Of a DNA stretch of 12,126 bases, positions 1 to 6,622 are shown piece after piece. The notes beneath the pieces were generated by a model that was not told the DNA's origin, made no database searches, and worked only from the letters and a program-made list of their open reading frames with translations. Made by a program: the position numbers and the translations under genes. Source of the DNA: CAZNQW01 sp964575225 (GTDB taxonomy: Bacteria; Chloroflexota; Anaerolineae; JAAYZQ01); NCBI GenBank assembly GCA_964575225.1, contig CAZNQW010000112.1, positions 1 to 12,126 of the forward strand, read 5' to 3'. Numbering within the stretch: the stretch's first letter is position 1; the number at the start of each line of letters is the position of its first letter.

Positions 1-69
1 CCCGAGACGGAGTCGGCGAGCGATTGTAATGGGCATCCATACCCCCAAGAACGCGGCTTGAAACCCTGC
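1..69 (+). ncRNA. rnpB: Possible 3' fragment of RNase P RNA
   Basis: No open frame was assigned here. Positions 28-38 (AATGGGCATCC) resemble the conserved AATGR..CnnCC segment of bacterial RNase P RNA (conserved region IV). Positions 48-60 (AGAACGCGGCTTG) resemble the universal 3' block AGAAnnCGGCTTA (region V). The order and spacing of the two blocks are right, and bases 18-26 (GAGCGATTG) also occur just before region IV in the E. coli RNA as I recall it. Against the call, the bases before AATGG do not match the usual AGATA exactly, G60 replaces the usual A, and only the 3' end could lie inside the window. A T-run hairpin follows directly. This is recognition by eye; a covariance-model search was not possible. 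Confidence 0.3.
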
Positions 70-102
70 CGCTCGGGACCGGTTCTTCTCTGAGCGTTTT
101 TT
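70..102 (+). terminator. Weak intrinsic terminator
   Basis: CGCTC (70-74) pairs with GAGCG (92-96), leaving a 17-nt loop, and six T residues follow at 97-102. The stem is only 5 bp, so it is weak. It would end a plus-strand transcript coming from the left, such as the putative RNA at 1-69, and it lies just beyond the 3' end of the convergent thiolase gene. Confidence 0.35.
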
Positions 103-113
103 AGGGCGCGAGC

Positions 114-1316
114 CTAACCTTCCAATTCCACAGCCAGGGCCACCGCCTCGCCTCCCCCCAGGCACAGGGAGGCCATGCCTCGTTTCAAGCCCCGCTCCTG
201 CAACGCGTACAGCAGCGTCACCAGGACGCGCGCGCCCGAGCAGCCGATGGGATGGCCCAAGGCAATGGCTCCCCCATGGACGTTGACCCGGTCCCAATCC
301 CAGCCTTCCGGTTCCAGAGCCCGGCCATCGGCCAAAGTCTGGGCGGCAAAGGCCTCGTTGACTTCGATTAAATCGTAATCGGCCAGCGTGGTTCCGGTCT
401 TTTGCAGGAGCAGGCGCACAGCGTGGACGGGCGCAATGAACAGCCATTGGGGCTCCACGGCGGCCTGGGCATAGCCGGTGATGCGGGCCATCGGCTTGAG
501 CCCCAGCTCGCGGGCCTTGCTCCGGCTGGTGACGACCACCGCAGCGGCCCCATCGGTGATGCCCGGTGAATTGCCGGCGGTCACGATCCCGTCGGGCTGA
601 AAGGCCGGGCGCAGCCGGGCGAGGGCTTCGAGGGAGGTGTCGCGGCGTGGACACTCGTCGGTATCAAAGATCAGGGGCGGCCCCTTGCGCTGGGGCAGTT
701 CCACAGGCACAATCTCGGCCTTGAAGCGGCCCGTGTCGATGGCCTCGATGGCTTTGCGGTGGCTGTGGTACGCGTACTCGTCCAGTTCCTGGCGGGTCAG
801 GTGATATTGAGCCGCAATGAACTCGGCCGAATGGCCCATGTGCTTGTCGGTAAAAGCGCACCACAGGCCGTCGTGCACCACCCCATCCACCAAGGCCCCG
901 TTCCCCAACCGGTAGCCGGAGCGAGCCTGGGGAAGATGAAAAGGGACCTGGCTCATGTTCTCCATGCCCCCCGCCACATAGACATCCCCATCGCCGGCAC
1001 GGATCAGGCCGGCAGCCAGCATCACCGTCTTGAGGCCCGAGCCGCAGATCTTGTTGACAGTCGTCGCCCCGACCTCGGGCGGGATCCCGCCGTAGATGGC
1101 CGCCTGGCGGGCCGGGGCCTGCCCCTGCCCATTGGGGACCACGCAGCCCATCAAGGTCTCGGTCACCTGGGCCGGATCGAGCTGAGCCCGGGCGAGCGCC
1201 TCGCGGATAACCCGAGCGCCCAACTGGGGAGCGGGCACCGTCGCGAGTCTGCCCATAAAAGCGCCGATGGCCGTGCGGCAGGCGCCGACAATGACGGATT
1301 CCTGTTGTTCGAGCAT
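114..1316 (-). CDS. Acetyl-CoA C-acetyltransferase (thiolase family)
   Basis: This 400-aa protein is a full-length thiolase. It condenses two acetyl-CoA to acetoacetyl-CoA or performs the reverse thiolytic cleavage, in the cytoplasm. The nucleophile Cys91 sits in NKICGSGLK. NEAFAAQ, GGAIALGHPIGCSGAR (His355) and CLGGGEA (Cys385) supply the remaining catalytic residues, and all family signatures are intact. The ATG at 1316 is preceded by AAAGGAGGG at normal distance, which fixes the start. It is the last gene of a long minus-strand run, 70 bp after the MBL-fold hydrolase gene, and is probably co-transcribed with it. No beta-oxidation or PHB partner gene is in view, so biosynthetic and degradative roles cannot be separated. 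Confidence 0.95.
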   Translation of the reverse strand: MLEQQESVIVGACRTAIGAFMGRLATVPAPQLGARVIREALARAQLDPAQVTETLMGCVVPNGQGQAPARQAAIYGGIPPEVGATTVNKICGSGLKTVMLAAGLIRAGDGDVYVAGGMENMSQVPFHLPQARSGYRLGNGALVDGVVHDGLWCAFTDKHMGHSAEFIAAQYHLTRQELDEYAYHSHRKAIEAIDTGRFKAEIVPVELPQRKGPPLIFDTDECPRRDTSLEALARLRPAFQPDGIVTAGNSPGITDGAAAVVVTSRSKARELGLKPMARITGYAQAAVEPQWLFIAPVHAVRLLLQKTGTTLADYDLIEVNEAFAAQTLADGRALEPEGWDWDRVNVHGGAIALGHPIGCSGARVLVTLLYALQERGLKRGMASLCLGGGEAVALAVELEG

Positions 1317-1386
1317 CGAGAGTCCCTCCTTTGTCCCAAAGAGCTATCTGCCCGGGCAATTCATCGCCCGTAGCCATTCACCGCCT

Positions 1387-2010
1387 TTATTGCAGCCAGG
1401 GGTTGAGTTTCTTTTCGTCGCCGATGGTGGTCTCGGGTCCATGCCCCGGGTACACGACCACATCGTCGGGCAAAGCAAACAGCACGCGCTGAATGCTGTC
1501 CATCAACTGCTGCCAGTCGCCGCCGGGCAGGTCGGTGCGCCCGACACCCCGATAAAAGAGCACATCGCCATCGAACAGGGCGCCCTGCTTCTCTTCGTAA
1601 AAGCAGACATGGCCCGGCGTATGGCCCGGGGTATGCAGCACCTGAAACTCGAGATTCCCCACCGGGAGCCGATCTCCGTCTTGGAGTTCCCTGTCGGGCG
1701 GGGGGCTGGTCTCGGCACGGACGCCAAACAGAGCCGCGCCACCAGAGGCCTGGAGCAAGCGCAGGTCAGCCGGGTGCAGGGCCAAGCTCGCGCCCGTGGC
1801 GCGGACCAGGGCGCCGTTGGCGTCGGTATGGTCAAAGTGGGCGTGGGTATTGAGCACGACATTGAGGGTCAAGTCATGGGCTTTGACCTGGGCCAAAATC
1901 TGCTCGGGATTCCCTCCCGGATCAATGACGGCCGCCTGCCGGGTTTCTTCACAGCCCACCACGTAGCAATTGGTCTGTATCAAGCCGACGGACAAGGGAA
2001 CGAGTATCAA
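1387..2010 (-). CDS. MBL-fold hydrolase, glyoxalase II-like
   Basis: This 207-aa protein has the complete metallo-beta-lactamase fold metal site: H56-x-H58-x-D60-H61, H130 in HTPGHTPGH, D149 in FDGD and H190 in YPGHGP. The GRTDLPGGD and PGHGPETTIGDEK motifs place it with small glyoxalase II-like hydrolases (YcbL type), which cleave thioesters such as hydroxyacyl-glutathione or a substitute thiol ester. The true substrate is unknown. I chose a TTG start at 2010 because AGGAGG (complement of 2017-2022) lies 6 nt upstream and the protein then has the usual family length. The open frame runs on to 2238 but that would overlap the zinc-ribbon gene and adds unrelated sequence. It probably shares a transcript with the thiolase. 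Confidence 0.9.
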   Translation of the reverse strand: MILVPLSVGLIQTNCYVVGCEETRQAAVIDPGGNPEQILAQVKAHDLTLNVVLNTHAHFDHTDANGALVRATGASLALHPADLRLLQASGGAALFGVRAETSPPPDRELQDGDRLPVGNLEFQVLHTPGHTPGHVCFYEEKQGALFDGDVLFYRGVGRTDLPGGDWQQLMDSIQRVLFALPDDVVVYPGHGPETTIGDEKKLNPWLQ

Positions 2011-2057
2011 AGAGAACCTCCTCGGGTTTCCTTCTTGAGTGCAGATACACAGAGCAG

Positions 2058-2109
2058 GGAGCGCCTGCCATGACTTTCGGAAACCGGCAATCCCCCAAAG
2101 AAGCGCTCC
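2058..2109. repeat. Inverted repeat in intergenic gap
   Basis: GGAGCGC at 2058-2064 is perfectly inverted as GCGCTCC at 2103-2109, with 38 nt between. It spans the gap between the zinc-ribbon stop and the MBL-fold hydrolase ribosome binding site. There is no T-run, so it is not a classical terminator. In a read-through mRNA it could fold into a long-loop hairpin ahead of the TTG-started gene. A functional role is unproven. Confidence 0.3.
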
Positions 2110-2111
2110 GT

Positions 2112-2648
2112 TTAGGGCAGAGACTGCCCACACTGAGGGCAAAAGCGGGCCCCAGGCCGCAGCTCGGCACCGCAATGGACACAGAAGTGGACAGGCGCCG
2201 GAGTTGGCGCCTCGGGCTCGGTCAGGCGGGTTCCACAAGATTGGCAGAAGGTGGCCCCTTCCACCACCGGAGCGTTACAGGTGGGACAGCGCCGGGCCGT
2301 CGATGGCTCGGGCTGCGCTGGGATCAATTGGGCCAGTTCTGCCTCTTCCTCTCGGATCTTGCGCCGGATCTCATCCACGTTGCGGCACAAGCTGACCAAT
2401 TCCGGCTGCGTGAGAGAGCCCGCCTCGTACAGGGCCCACACTTGGGCGCTAAGGGCATTGATGCCCTGGGCCTCTTCGGCGTGAAGATCGCGAATTCGCT
2501 GCTTGATTTGTCCGATCTTGCGTTTGCGGTCGGCATCGGCTAGCCGCTGACGAATCCCTCCGATGGCCGTTTGGATCTGCTTGCCCTTGTCCACTTCGGA
2601 GATCATCTGTCCCGCACTATCAACCAGTTTGTCGAAAAGATCGCTCAC
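2112..2648 (-). CDS. Coiled-coil protein with two zinc ribbons
   Basis: This 178-aa protein has two parts. Residues 1-110 are helical, charged and heptad-like, predicted to form a coiled coil. The C-terminus carries two CxxC...CxxC zinc ribbons: C121/C124 with C135/C138, and C156/C159 with C170/C173, joined by a Pro-rich linker. Such double-zinc-ribbon tails are common in bacterial proteins of unknown function and probably mediate protein or nucleic-acid contacts. The start is GTG at 2648, with AAGGAGGA 7 nt upstream. There is no signal peptide, so it is probably cytoplasmic. Gaps of about 100 bp separate it from both neighbours, so it may share their transcript. No specific function can be given. 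Confidence 0.85.
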   Translation of the reverse strand: MSDLFDKLVDSAGQMISEVDKGKQIQTAIGGIRQRLADADRKRKIGQIKQRIRDLHAEEAQGINALSAQVWALYEAGSLTQPELVSLCRNVDEIRRKIREEEAELAQLIPAQPEPSTARRCPTCNAPVVEGATFCQSCGTRLTEPEAPTPAPVHFCVHCGAELRPGARFCPQCGQSLP

Positions 2649-2754
2649 GGCTCTGTCCTCCTTCTGTCGCGACGATCAGACGACTGGGCCCCTCCCCAGG
2701 ATATATAGGAACGCGTGGAACCAAAAGAACAGCACCATCACCACGGCCCCGGCC

Positions 2755-3270
2755 CTATCGATGTAAAAGGTGGTAGCCCACCACAGCCAACGACACGTGG
2801 ACATTCAGTGAATGTCCCTTGCCATACATGGGCACATAGACCGCAGCGTCACACAGATCCAGACAGGCACGGGTCACGCCATGATCTTCGTTGCCCAACA
2901 CCAGCGCCACCCGCTGGGGAAAATCCACCGCATAGTAGGGCTGGCACTCATCGGTCAGTTCCAGCGCTGCCACCCAAAAAGATTGGGCTCGCAGCTCTTT
3001 CAGGGCATCCTCAGGCCGGGCCACGTAGCGCCAGGGCACCCGCCGGTCCTTGTCCCGCCCCACTTTGCTAATGGTGGGATGGGGCGGCGTCGGCGTAATG
3101 CCGGTCAGCACGACCTCCTTGGCGTCCATTGCATCGGCAATGCGAAACACCGAGCCGACATTCACCGGATAGCCCACACTCTGGCAAACAACCACCATCT
3201 CCACCGGCGAAGGCGGAGGGGGCAGATCTCTCAGGAACCTCTTCAGAGGCGTCCCACGCAACTGCTTCAT
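2755..3270 (-). CDS. SpoU/TrmH-family RNA 2'-O-methyltransferase
   Basis: This 171-aa protein is a compact SPOUT methyltransferase. It transfers a methyl group from S-adenosylmethionine to a ribose 2'-OH of tRNA or rRNA. Motif 1 is NVGSVFRIADA (N37, R43). Motif 2 is LVLGNEDHGV (N127, E128). Motif 3 is VPMYGKGHSLNVHVSLAVV (S154-N156), which forms the cofactor-binding knot. There is no extra N-terminal RNA-binding domain, so it is close to the minimal TrmL/TrmH size and the target nucleotide cannot be told. The ATG at 3270 has only a weak GGTGGG upstream. It follows the unknown 314-aa gene after 71 bp in the same direction. Confidence 0.92.
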   Translation of the reverse strand: MKQLRGTPLKRFLRDLPPPPSPVEMVVVCQSVGYPVNVGSVFRIADAMDAKEVVLTGITPTPPHPTISKVGRDKDRRVPWRYVARPEDALKELRAQSFWVAALELTDECQPYYAVDFPQRVALVLGNEDHGVTRACLDLCDAAVYVPMYGKGHSLNVHVSLAVVGYHLLHR

Positions 3271-3341
3271 CCCACCGTCCCCACTACTCTTCCATACGCA
3301 AAAGGGGTCCTCTGGGTTGCCGGGAAACCGCAGCGTCTGGC

Positions 3342-4286
3342 TTACTCGCCGACGCAGGCATCATACACCGGCAGCAAGGCTTCGAACACGGCTAGCATTT
3401 CTTCGAGCACTGCGTCGCCAGAGGTCAGGGCTTTGGCCGCCAATACCTGTTTTCGCACAAACAGATCGCATTGCTTGTCGGACGCCACAGACTCCAGATA
3501 CTCGAGGATATCCTGCCAGTTCATCTTGCGCGATACTTCCTGGTCAGCCGTCTCGTGCTGCCAGAGGAATCCCCGATCCTCGACCACGATCTGACCGATC
3601 TGCCCGTAACTCACGTCCATGGCATAGACGTCCAGACTCAGGTCATAATCCTTCATGGCCGCTCGCAGTGCGCGTCGCCTCTTGTCATCTTCCGACAGCA
3701 TTTCAAGAAAGGCGATCAACTGGCCTCCGTTTTTCGGTTTGCCTCCCGGTCGGCCCACACGGAAACCAAACAAAACCCCTTTTTCGTCCACCGAGACAAA
3801 AAAGGCTGCCTGTCGGGTCCGGTCCTCTCGATCGTAGAATTCCTGGCGCGCCATATGCACCTCGGAGCGACGCGGAACGACCGAGTGACCGAACTCGGAT
3901 TGGGAGCGCTGTGAAAGTTCAAACGCCAGCAACTTGCCCATTTCCTCACGGCTCGACCACGAGATGCCTCGCGATTTGGGCTCAAAGTCCTCCGCTTCGA
4001 ACCCAGGGAACTTGGGGCTGGATTTGGCTTTCTTTGCTTTTGTGGAGGAACGCTTGCGGGCAGCCTGTCGGGCGTCTTGAGCCATCTGCCGACGCTTTTC
4101 CTCCCGCACCATCTGCTCCTCAAACTGAATGTTCTCCCAGATCCGCGCCTGAACTGCCATTTTGGTCTTGAGAACAGCGCCTGTCGTATAGCGGATCGTC
4201 ATTTCATCGCCGTCTATGGACAGTACGACGTATTGGCCCGTGCGATTGCGGTAATCCTTTCCTACTTGGAACAACTGCTGTGTCAT
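3342..4286 (-). CDS. Conserved-looking protein of unknown function
   Basis: I do not recognise this 314-aa protein. Residues 1-58 look like a small beta-barrel domain (DYRNRTGQYVVLSIDG then MTIRY) ending in a helix. Residues 59-92 are very rich in Lys, Arg, Gln and Ala, as in a nucleic-acid-contacting linker. Residues 105-314 form a mixed alpha/beta region containing FGFRVGRPGGKPKNGG, ALRAAMKDYDLSLDVYAMDV and FLWQHETADQEVSRKMNW. There are no membrane segments. The ATG at 4286 is chosen because GGGAGGAG lies 8 nt upstream; an in-frame ATG at 4310 lacks such a site and overlaps the previous stop. It follows the phosphoesterase gene by 23 bp in an operon. The basic linker suggests RNA or DNA binding, by inference only. 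Confidence 0.8.
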   Translation of the reverse strand: MTQQLFQVGKDYRNRTGQYVVLSIDGDEMTIRYTTGAVLKTKMAVQARIWENIQFEEQMVREEKRRQMAQDARQAARKRSSTKAKKAKSSPKFPGFEAEDFEPKSRGISWSSREEMGKLLAFELSQRSQSEFGHSVVPRRSEVHMARQEFYDREDRTRQAAFFVSVDEKGVLFGFRVGRPGGKPKNGGQLIAFLEMLSEDDKRRRALRAAMKDYDLSLDVYAMDVSYGQIGQIVVEDRGFLWQHETADQEVSRKMNWQDILEYLESVASDKQCDLFVRKQVLAAKALTSGDAVLEEMLAVFEALLPVYDACVGE

Positions 4287-4309
4287 CGTCTTTTCTCCTC
4301 CCAAAATCA

Positions 4310-4852
4310 CTACAGATACACGATCTCGCCGGCAACGCGATCCGAGTCCAAATCCAAAATTCCGACACTGGGGCGGTGGCCGGGCATCGCCGCGCCGGGG
4401 TTGAAAAGCAACACTCCCTTGTACATCCGTACTTTGGGCTCGTGGGTGTGCCCAAAGACAATGACATCCACCTTCTCGCTTGCGAATTGGCCCACCAAAA
4501 AATCAAACAGCGAACCGCTCGACCGAGACCTGGAAAAGAGCCGGCGCAAGCTCCACCTTCCTCTGTTTCCCGATTCGGCATATTGATGGCCGTGGAGCAT
4601 GCCCACACGCCGATCACCCAGTTGCACGACGCGCTTTTCGTCCAGATAGCGACGCACCTCCTGGGTATCGTCTTCCCCCCAAACCGCAAAGGTCAACGTA
4701 TAGGTCTCCTGAAGCTCTTCCAGCACATTCAACTCGCAAATGTCGCCCACGTGTAGAATGACGTCCACCCCCTGAAGAACCTCCCCCACACGGCCAGGCA
4801 GCACGAGGCTGTGCTCAGGGATGTGGGTATCGCCCATCACTCCGATTCTCAT
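4310..4852 (-). CDS. YfcE/MJ0936-family metallophosphoesterase
   Basis: This 180-aa protein is a calcineurin-like phosphoesterase of the YfcE type: two-metal hydrolases of phosphodiesters, natural substrate often unknown. Metal motifs are D8-x-H10 (GDTH), G36-D37, H87-G-H89 and G134-HTH137, followed by FNPGA. At the third motif, normally GNxxD/GNHD, the sequence reads G59-E-D-D62, so the usual bridging Asn is replaced by Glu60. An Arg/Ser-rich insert occupies about residues 97-112. The ATG at 4852 overlaps the methyltransferase stop as ATGA, which suggests translational coupling; GGAGGA is 12 nt upstream. An in-frame start at 4897 would overlap its neighbour by 49 bp and is less likely. Confidence 0.9.
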   Translation of the reverse strand: MRIGVMGDTHIPEHSLVLPGRVGEVLQGVDVILHVGDICELNVLEELQETYTLTFAVWGEDDTQEVRRYLDEKRVVQLGDRRVGMLHGHQYAESGNRGRWSLRRLFSRSRSSGSLFDFLVGQFASEKVDVIVFGHTHEPKVRMYKGVLLFNPGAAMPGHRPSVGILDLDSDRVAGEIVYL

Positions 4853-5598
4853 AACGCGCCCGGTTCCTCCGAATGAATCAGGCCTGTTTGTGTCCACTCA
4901 CCTTGAACACCTGCGCCCCGCGGAGCGACCCTTTTACGGGCGAGGGCCAGATCGTATTGTACTTGCCAGCGACGCACATCGATCTCTTCCAGAGACAGCA
5001 AAGCCAGCATCTGCTCAAACCGAGGGCGAGATAGCGCCCGCCCGGGCAAGAGCCGCGATTCCCAGCCCACTCGGTTGGTCAGCATCAACACGCCCCCAGG
5101 GGCCAGCACCCGGACCATCTCTGCCAGGGCTCCCAAGGGATTGGGCATGAACTCGAGCGATTCGAGACAGGTCACTGCATGGCAGGAATTGCTGGCAAAG
5201 GGCAATCGGCTGGCATCCTGCCGCACCAGGCTGACCTGATCGCCGTACGGTTCCAGCTTGGAGAGCGCTCGAGACAGCATGCCGTTGGACAGATCCAGCC
5301 CAACGATATGCCCATCGAAAGCAAGCCTGAGCAGAGTGATGGGCACCCGCCCTGTGCCGGTGGCCACATCCAGGAGCAAAGGTCCCTCTACCCCTTCGAG
5401 GGCATACAACAAAGGGCCTGCCACAAACCAACTTTCGTCTCGAAAGACAAATCCCTTGATCTGGTCGTATCGGCTGGCCACCACGTCGTAGGTCCAGGCC
5501 ACGAAATTGGCCCCCAGGTAGGTACCCTCGGCAATAATAAACAGCCAGTAGGCCAGGCCGCACAGCACGAGCAACAGGCCGAGCCCCCACCCGATCAT
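4849..5598 (-). CDS. Membrane-anchored class I SAM methyltransferase
   Basis: This 249-aa protein has one N-terminal membrane helix (about residues 3-23) and then a cytoplasmic Rossmann-type methyltransferase domain of the UbiE/Methyltransf_11 kind. Motif I is LLLDVATGTGR (74-84), the acidic ribose-binding residue is D102 in GLDLSNGM, and QDASRLPF (127-134) is the motif near the adenine pocket. The LxPGGxLMLTNR strand follows. The anchor suggests a lipid, quinone or pigment substrate at the membrane face (inference). It overlaps both neighbours by ATGA: its ATG with the stop of the upstream membrane protein, and its TGA with the phosphoesterase start. The three products are therefore probably made together. 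Confidence 0.9.
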   Translation of the reverse strand: MIGWGLGLLLVLCGLAYWLFIIAEGTYLGANFVAWTYDVVASRYDQIKGFVFRDESWFVAGPLLYALEGVEGPLLLDVATGTGRVPITLLRLAFDGHIVGLDLSNGMLSRALSKLEPYGDQVSLVRQDASRLPFASNSCHAVTCLESLEFMPNPLGALAEMVRVLAPGGVLMLTNRVGWESRLLPGRALSRPRFEQMLALLSLEEIDVRRWQVQYDLALARKRVAPRGAGVQGEWTQTGLIHSEEPGAL

Positions 5599-6515
5599 AA
5601 AAGCCCCACCGCGGCCACCAACATAGCGGCCATCAGCCAGGGGGCCGTCCTTTCCAGAAACCCGGCGCGCCCCTCAGGTCCCTCTGCCGAGAGAGTCTGC
5701 AAAGCCAGGGGACCAAAGAACAACAACGCCAACAGACCGGCCACCAAAGGTTGCTTCCAGGCGATCATCAGCCCGATGACTAAAAGCCAGCCGCCGTTCA
5801 AAAGCCAGCGCCCAAACTTGAGCCCCCTGTCGGCTCGCAGCGCCCCCCAGACGACCACACTAAAGGCCAGGGCGAGGGCCACCATCTCTTGAGTGCCCGA
5901 GGCCAGGACCAAAGAGCCCGCCAACCAGCTCAGTCCTACCTGCAACAAGGCCTGACCGGCGAGGGGCGGGCGCCCAACCCTGCCCAGAAGCACACCCAGG
6001 CCCAACAGGGCGACCAGGGCCGCATACAGTGGGCGCATGCGGCCGGGCAGCAACAACGACAGGACCACGGCCAACGCCAGGGCGGCCAACCCGCCCATCA
6101 GCGCAGTCCCGGCCGATGGCCAAAAAACCTCGCGCCACCAGCGCCCCGCCCTGCTCCAGGCCCGTGCCAGCCTGCCGCCCGGCGCCTGGGGGAGGGTATA
6201 GGGCAACCCTCGGGGTCGGGCTGCTTGCCCACAGGAGGGACGGGTGGACAACAAGCGAAACCAATCGACGCGGGTGACCACATCCCAAAGACTCCCCCAA
6301 GCCAGTTCGCTCAAAAGCAAAACGATGGCCAGAGGGAGCAATAGATCGGCATCCCAACGCAAATGGCCCGATGCCACGGCACCGCAAAGGACCGCCCATG
6401 TACCCATCCATCCCCAATAGCGGCGTGTCCAACGTCCTTGCAGGCCCACCCATCGACCCAAGGCAACAATTTCCGGTTGCCGCCCGGCAAGGCCGGGCCG
6501 ATCGTTCATTTCCAC
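5595..6515 (-). CDS. Polytopic membrane protein of unknown function
   Basis: This 306-aa protein has about eight hydrophobic segments (roughly residues 34-50, 57-78, 136-157, 162-180, 187-206, 208-226, 236-252, 255-273 and possibly 291-306). A basic cytosolic loop lies at 85-132. It shows none of the Asp-rich motifs of UbiA prenyltransferases, and I do not recognise the family. I place the start at GTG 6515, seven nt downstream of a consensus -10 box, which makes the mRNA leaderless. The in-frame ATG at 6509 is the alternative; neither has a good ribosome binding site. It heads an operon and its stop overlaps the start of the membrane-anchored methyltransferase, suggesting a shared membrane-lipid job. 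Confidence 0.75.
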   Translation of the reverse strand: MEMNDRPGLAGRQPEIVALGRWVGLQGRWTRRYWGWMGTWAVLCGAVASGHLRWDADLLLPLAIVLLLSELAWGSLWDVVTRVDWFRLLSTRPSCGQAARPRGLPYTLPQAPGGRLARAWSRAGRWWREVFWPSAGTALMGGLAALALAVVLSLLLPGRMRPLYAALVALLGLGVLLGRVGRPPLAGQALLQVGLSWLAGSLVLASGTQEMVALALAFSVVVWGALRADRGLKFGRWLLNGGWLLVIGLMIAWKQPLVAGLLALLFFGPLALQTLSAEGPEGRAGFLERTAPWLMAAMLVAAVGLL

Positions 6516-6522
6516 AACGATT

Positions 6523-6551
6523 ATTATACCACAAGTCGATGGCCTTGTCGC
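6523..6551 (-). promoter_or_regulatory. Sigma-70-type promoter of the minus-strand operon
   Basis: On the minus strand, a perfect TATAAT (complement of 6523-6528) lies 17 bp downstream of GCGACA (complement of 6546-6551), a 4/6 match to TTGACA. It sits 20 bp beyond the terminator of the preceding transcription unit. The predicted transcription start is at about 6515-6516, on top of the GTG start codon, so no leader is expected. Confidence 0.75.
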
Positions 6552-6571
6552 ATTTTCGGTCAAGGACGACC

Positions 6572-6602
6572 AAAAAAGGCGCCGGATGTTGGATCCGGCG
6601 CC
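6572..6602 (-). terminator. Strong intrinsic terminator
   Basis: GGCGCCGGAT (complement of 6593-6602) pairs perfectly with ATCCGGCGCC (complement of 6578-6587) over a 5-nt loop, and six T residues follow on the minus strand (A-run 6572-6577 as written). It lies 20 bp after the stop of the beta-helix protein gene and closes the sigma/anti-sigma transcription unit. Confidence 0.93.
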
Positions 6603-6622
6603 CGATAGGAAAGCATATCCGA

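Noticed and set aside
759..2073. Long plus-strand open frames (759-1373 and 1267-2073)
   Set aside because: They lie antisense to the clear thiolase and MBL-fold genes, have no ribosome binding site or recognisable domain, and arise from high-GC codon bias.
2011..2238. N-terminal extension of the MBL-fold hydrolase
   Set aside because: It overlaps the zinc-ribbon gene by more than 120 bp, and the TTG start at 2010 has a proper ribosome binding site.
2690..2705. CTGGG/CCCAG hairpin as a terminator
   Set aside because: The stem is 5 bp and no T-run follows on either strand.
2702..2707. TATATA as a -10 box for the zinc-ribbon gene
   Set aside because: No acceptable -35 hexamer lies 16-18 bp upstream on the minus strand, so the gene is more simply read from the upstream operon.
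2812..4171. Plus-strand open frames of 260 and 284 codons
   Set aside because: Antisense to the TrmH-family gene and the 314-aa gene; low-complexity translations with no family motif.
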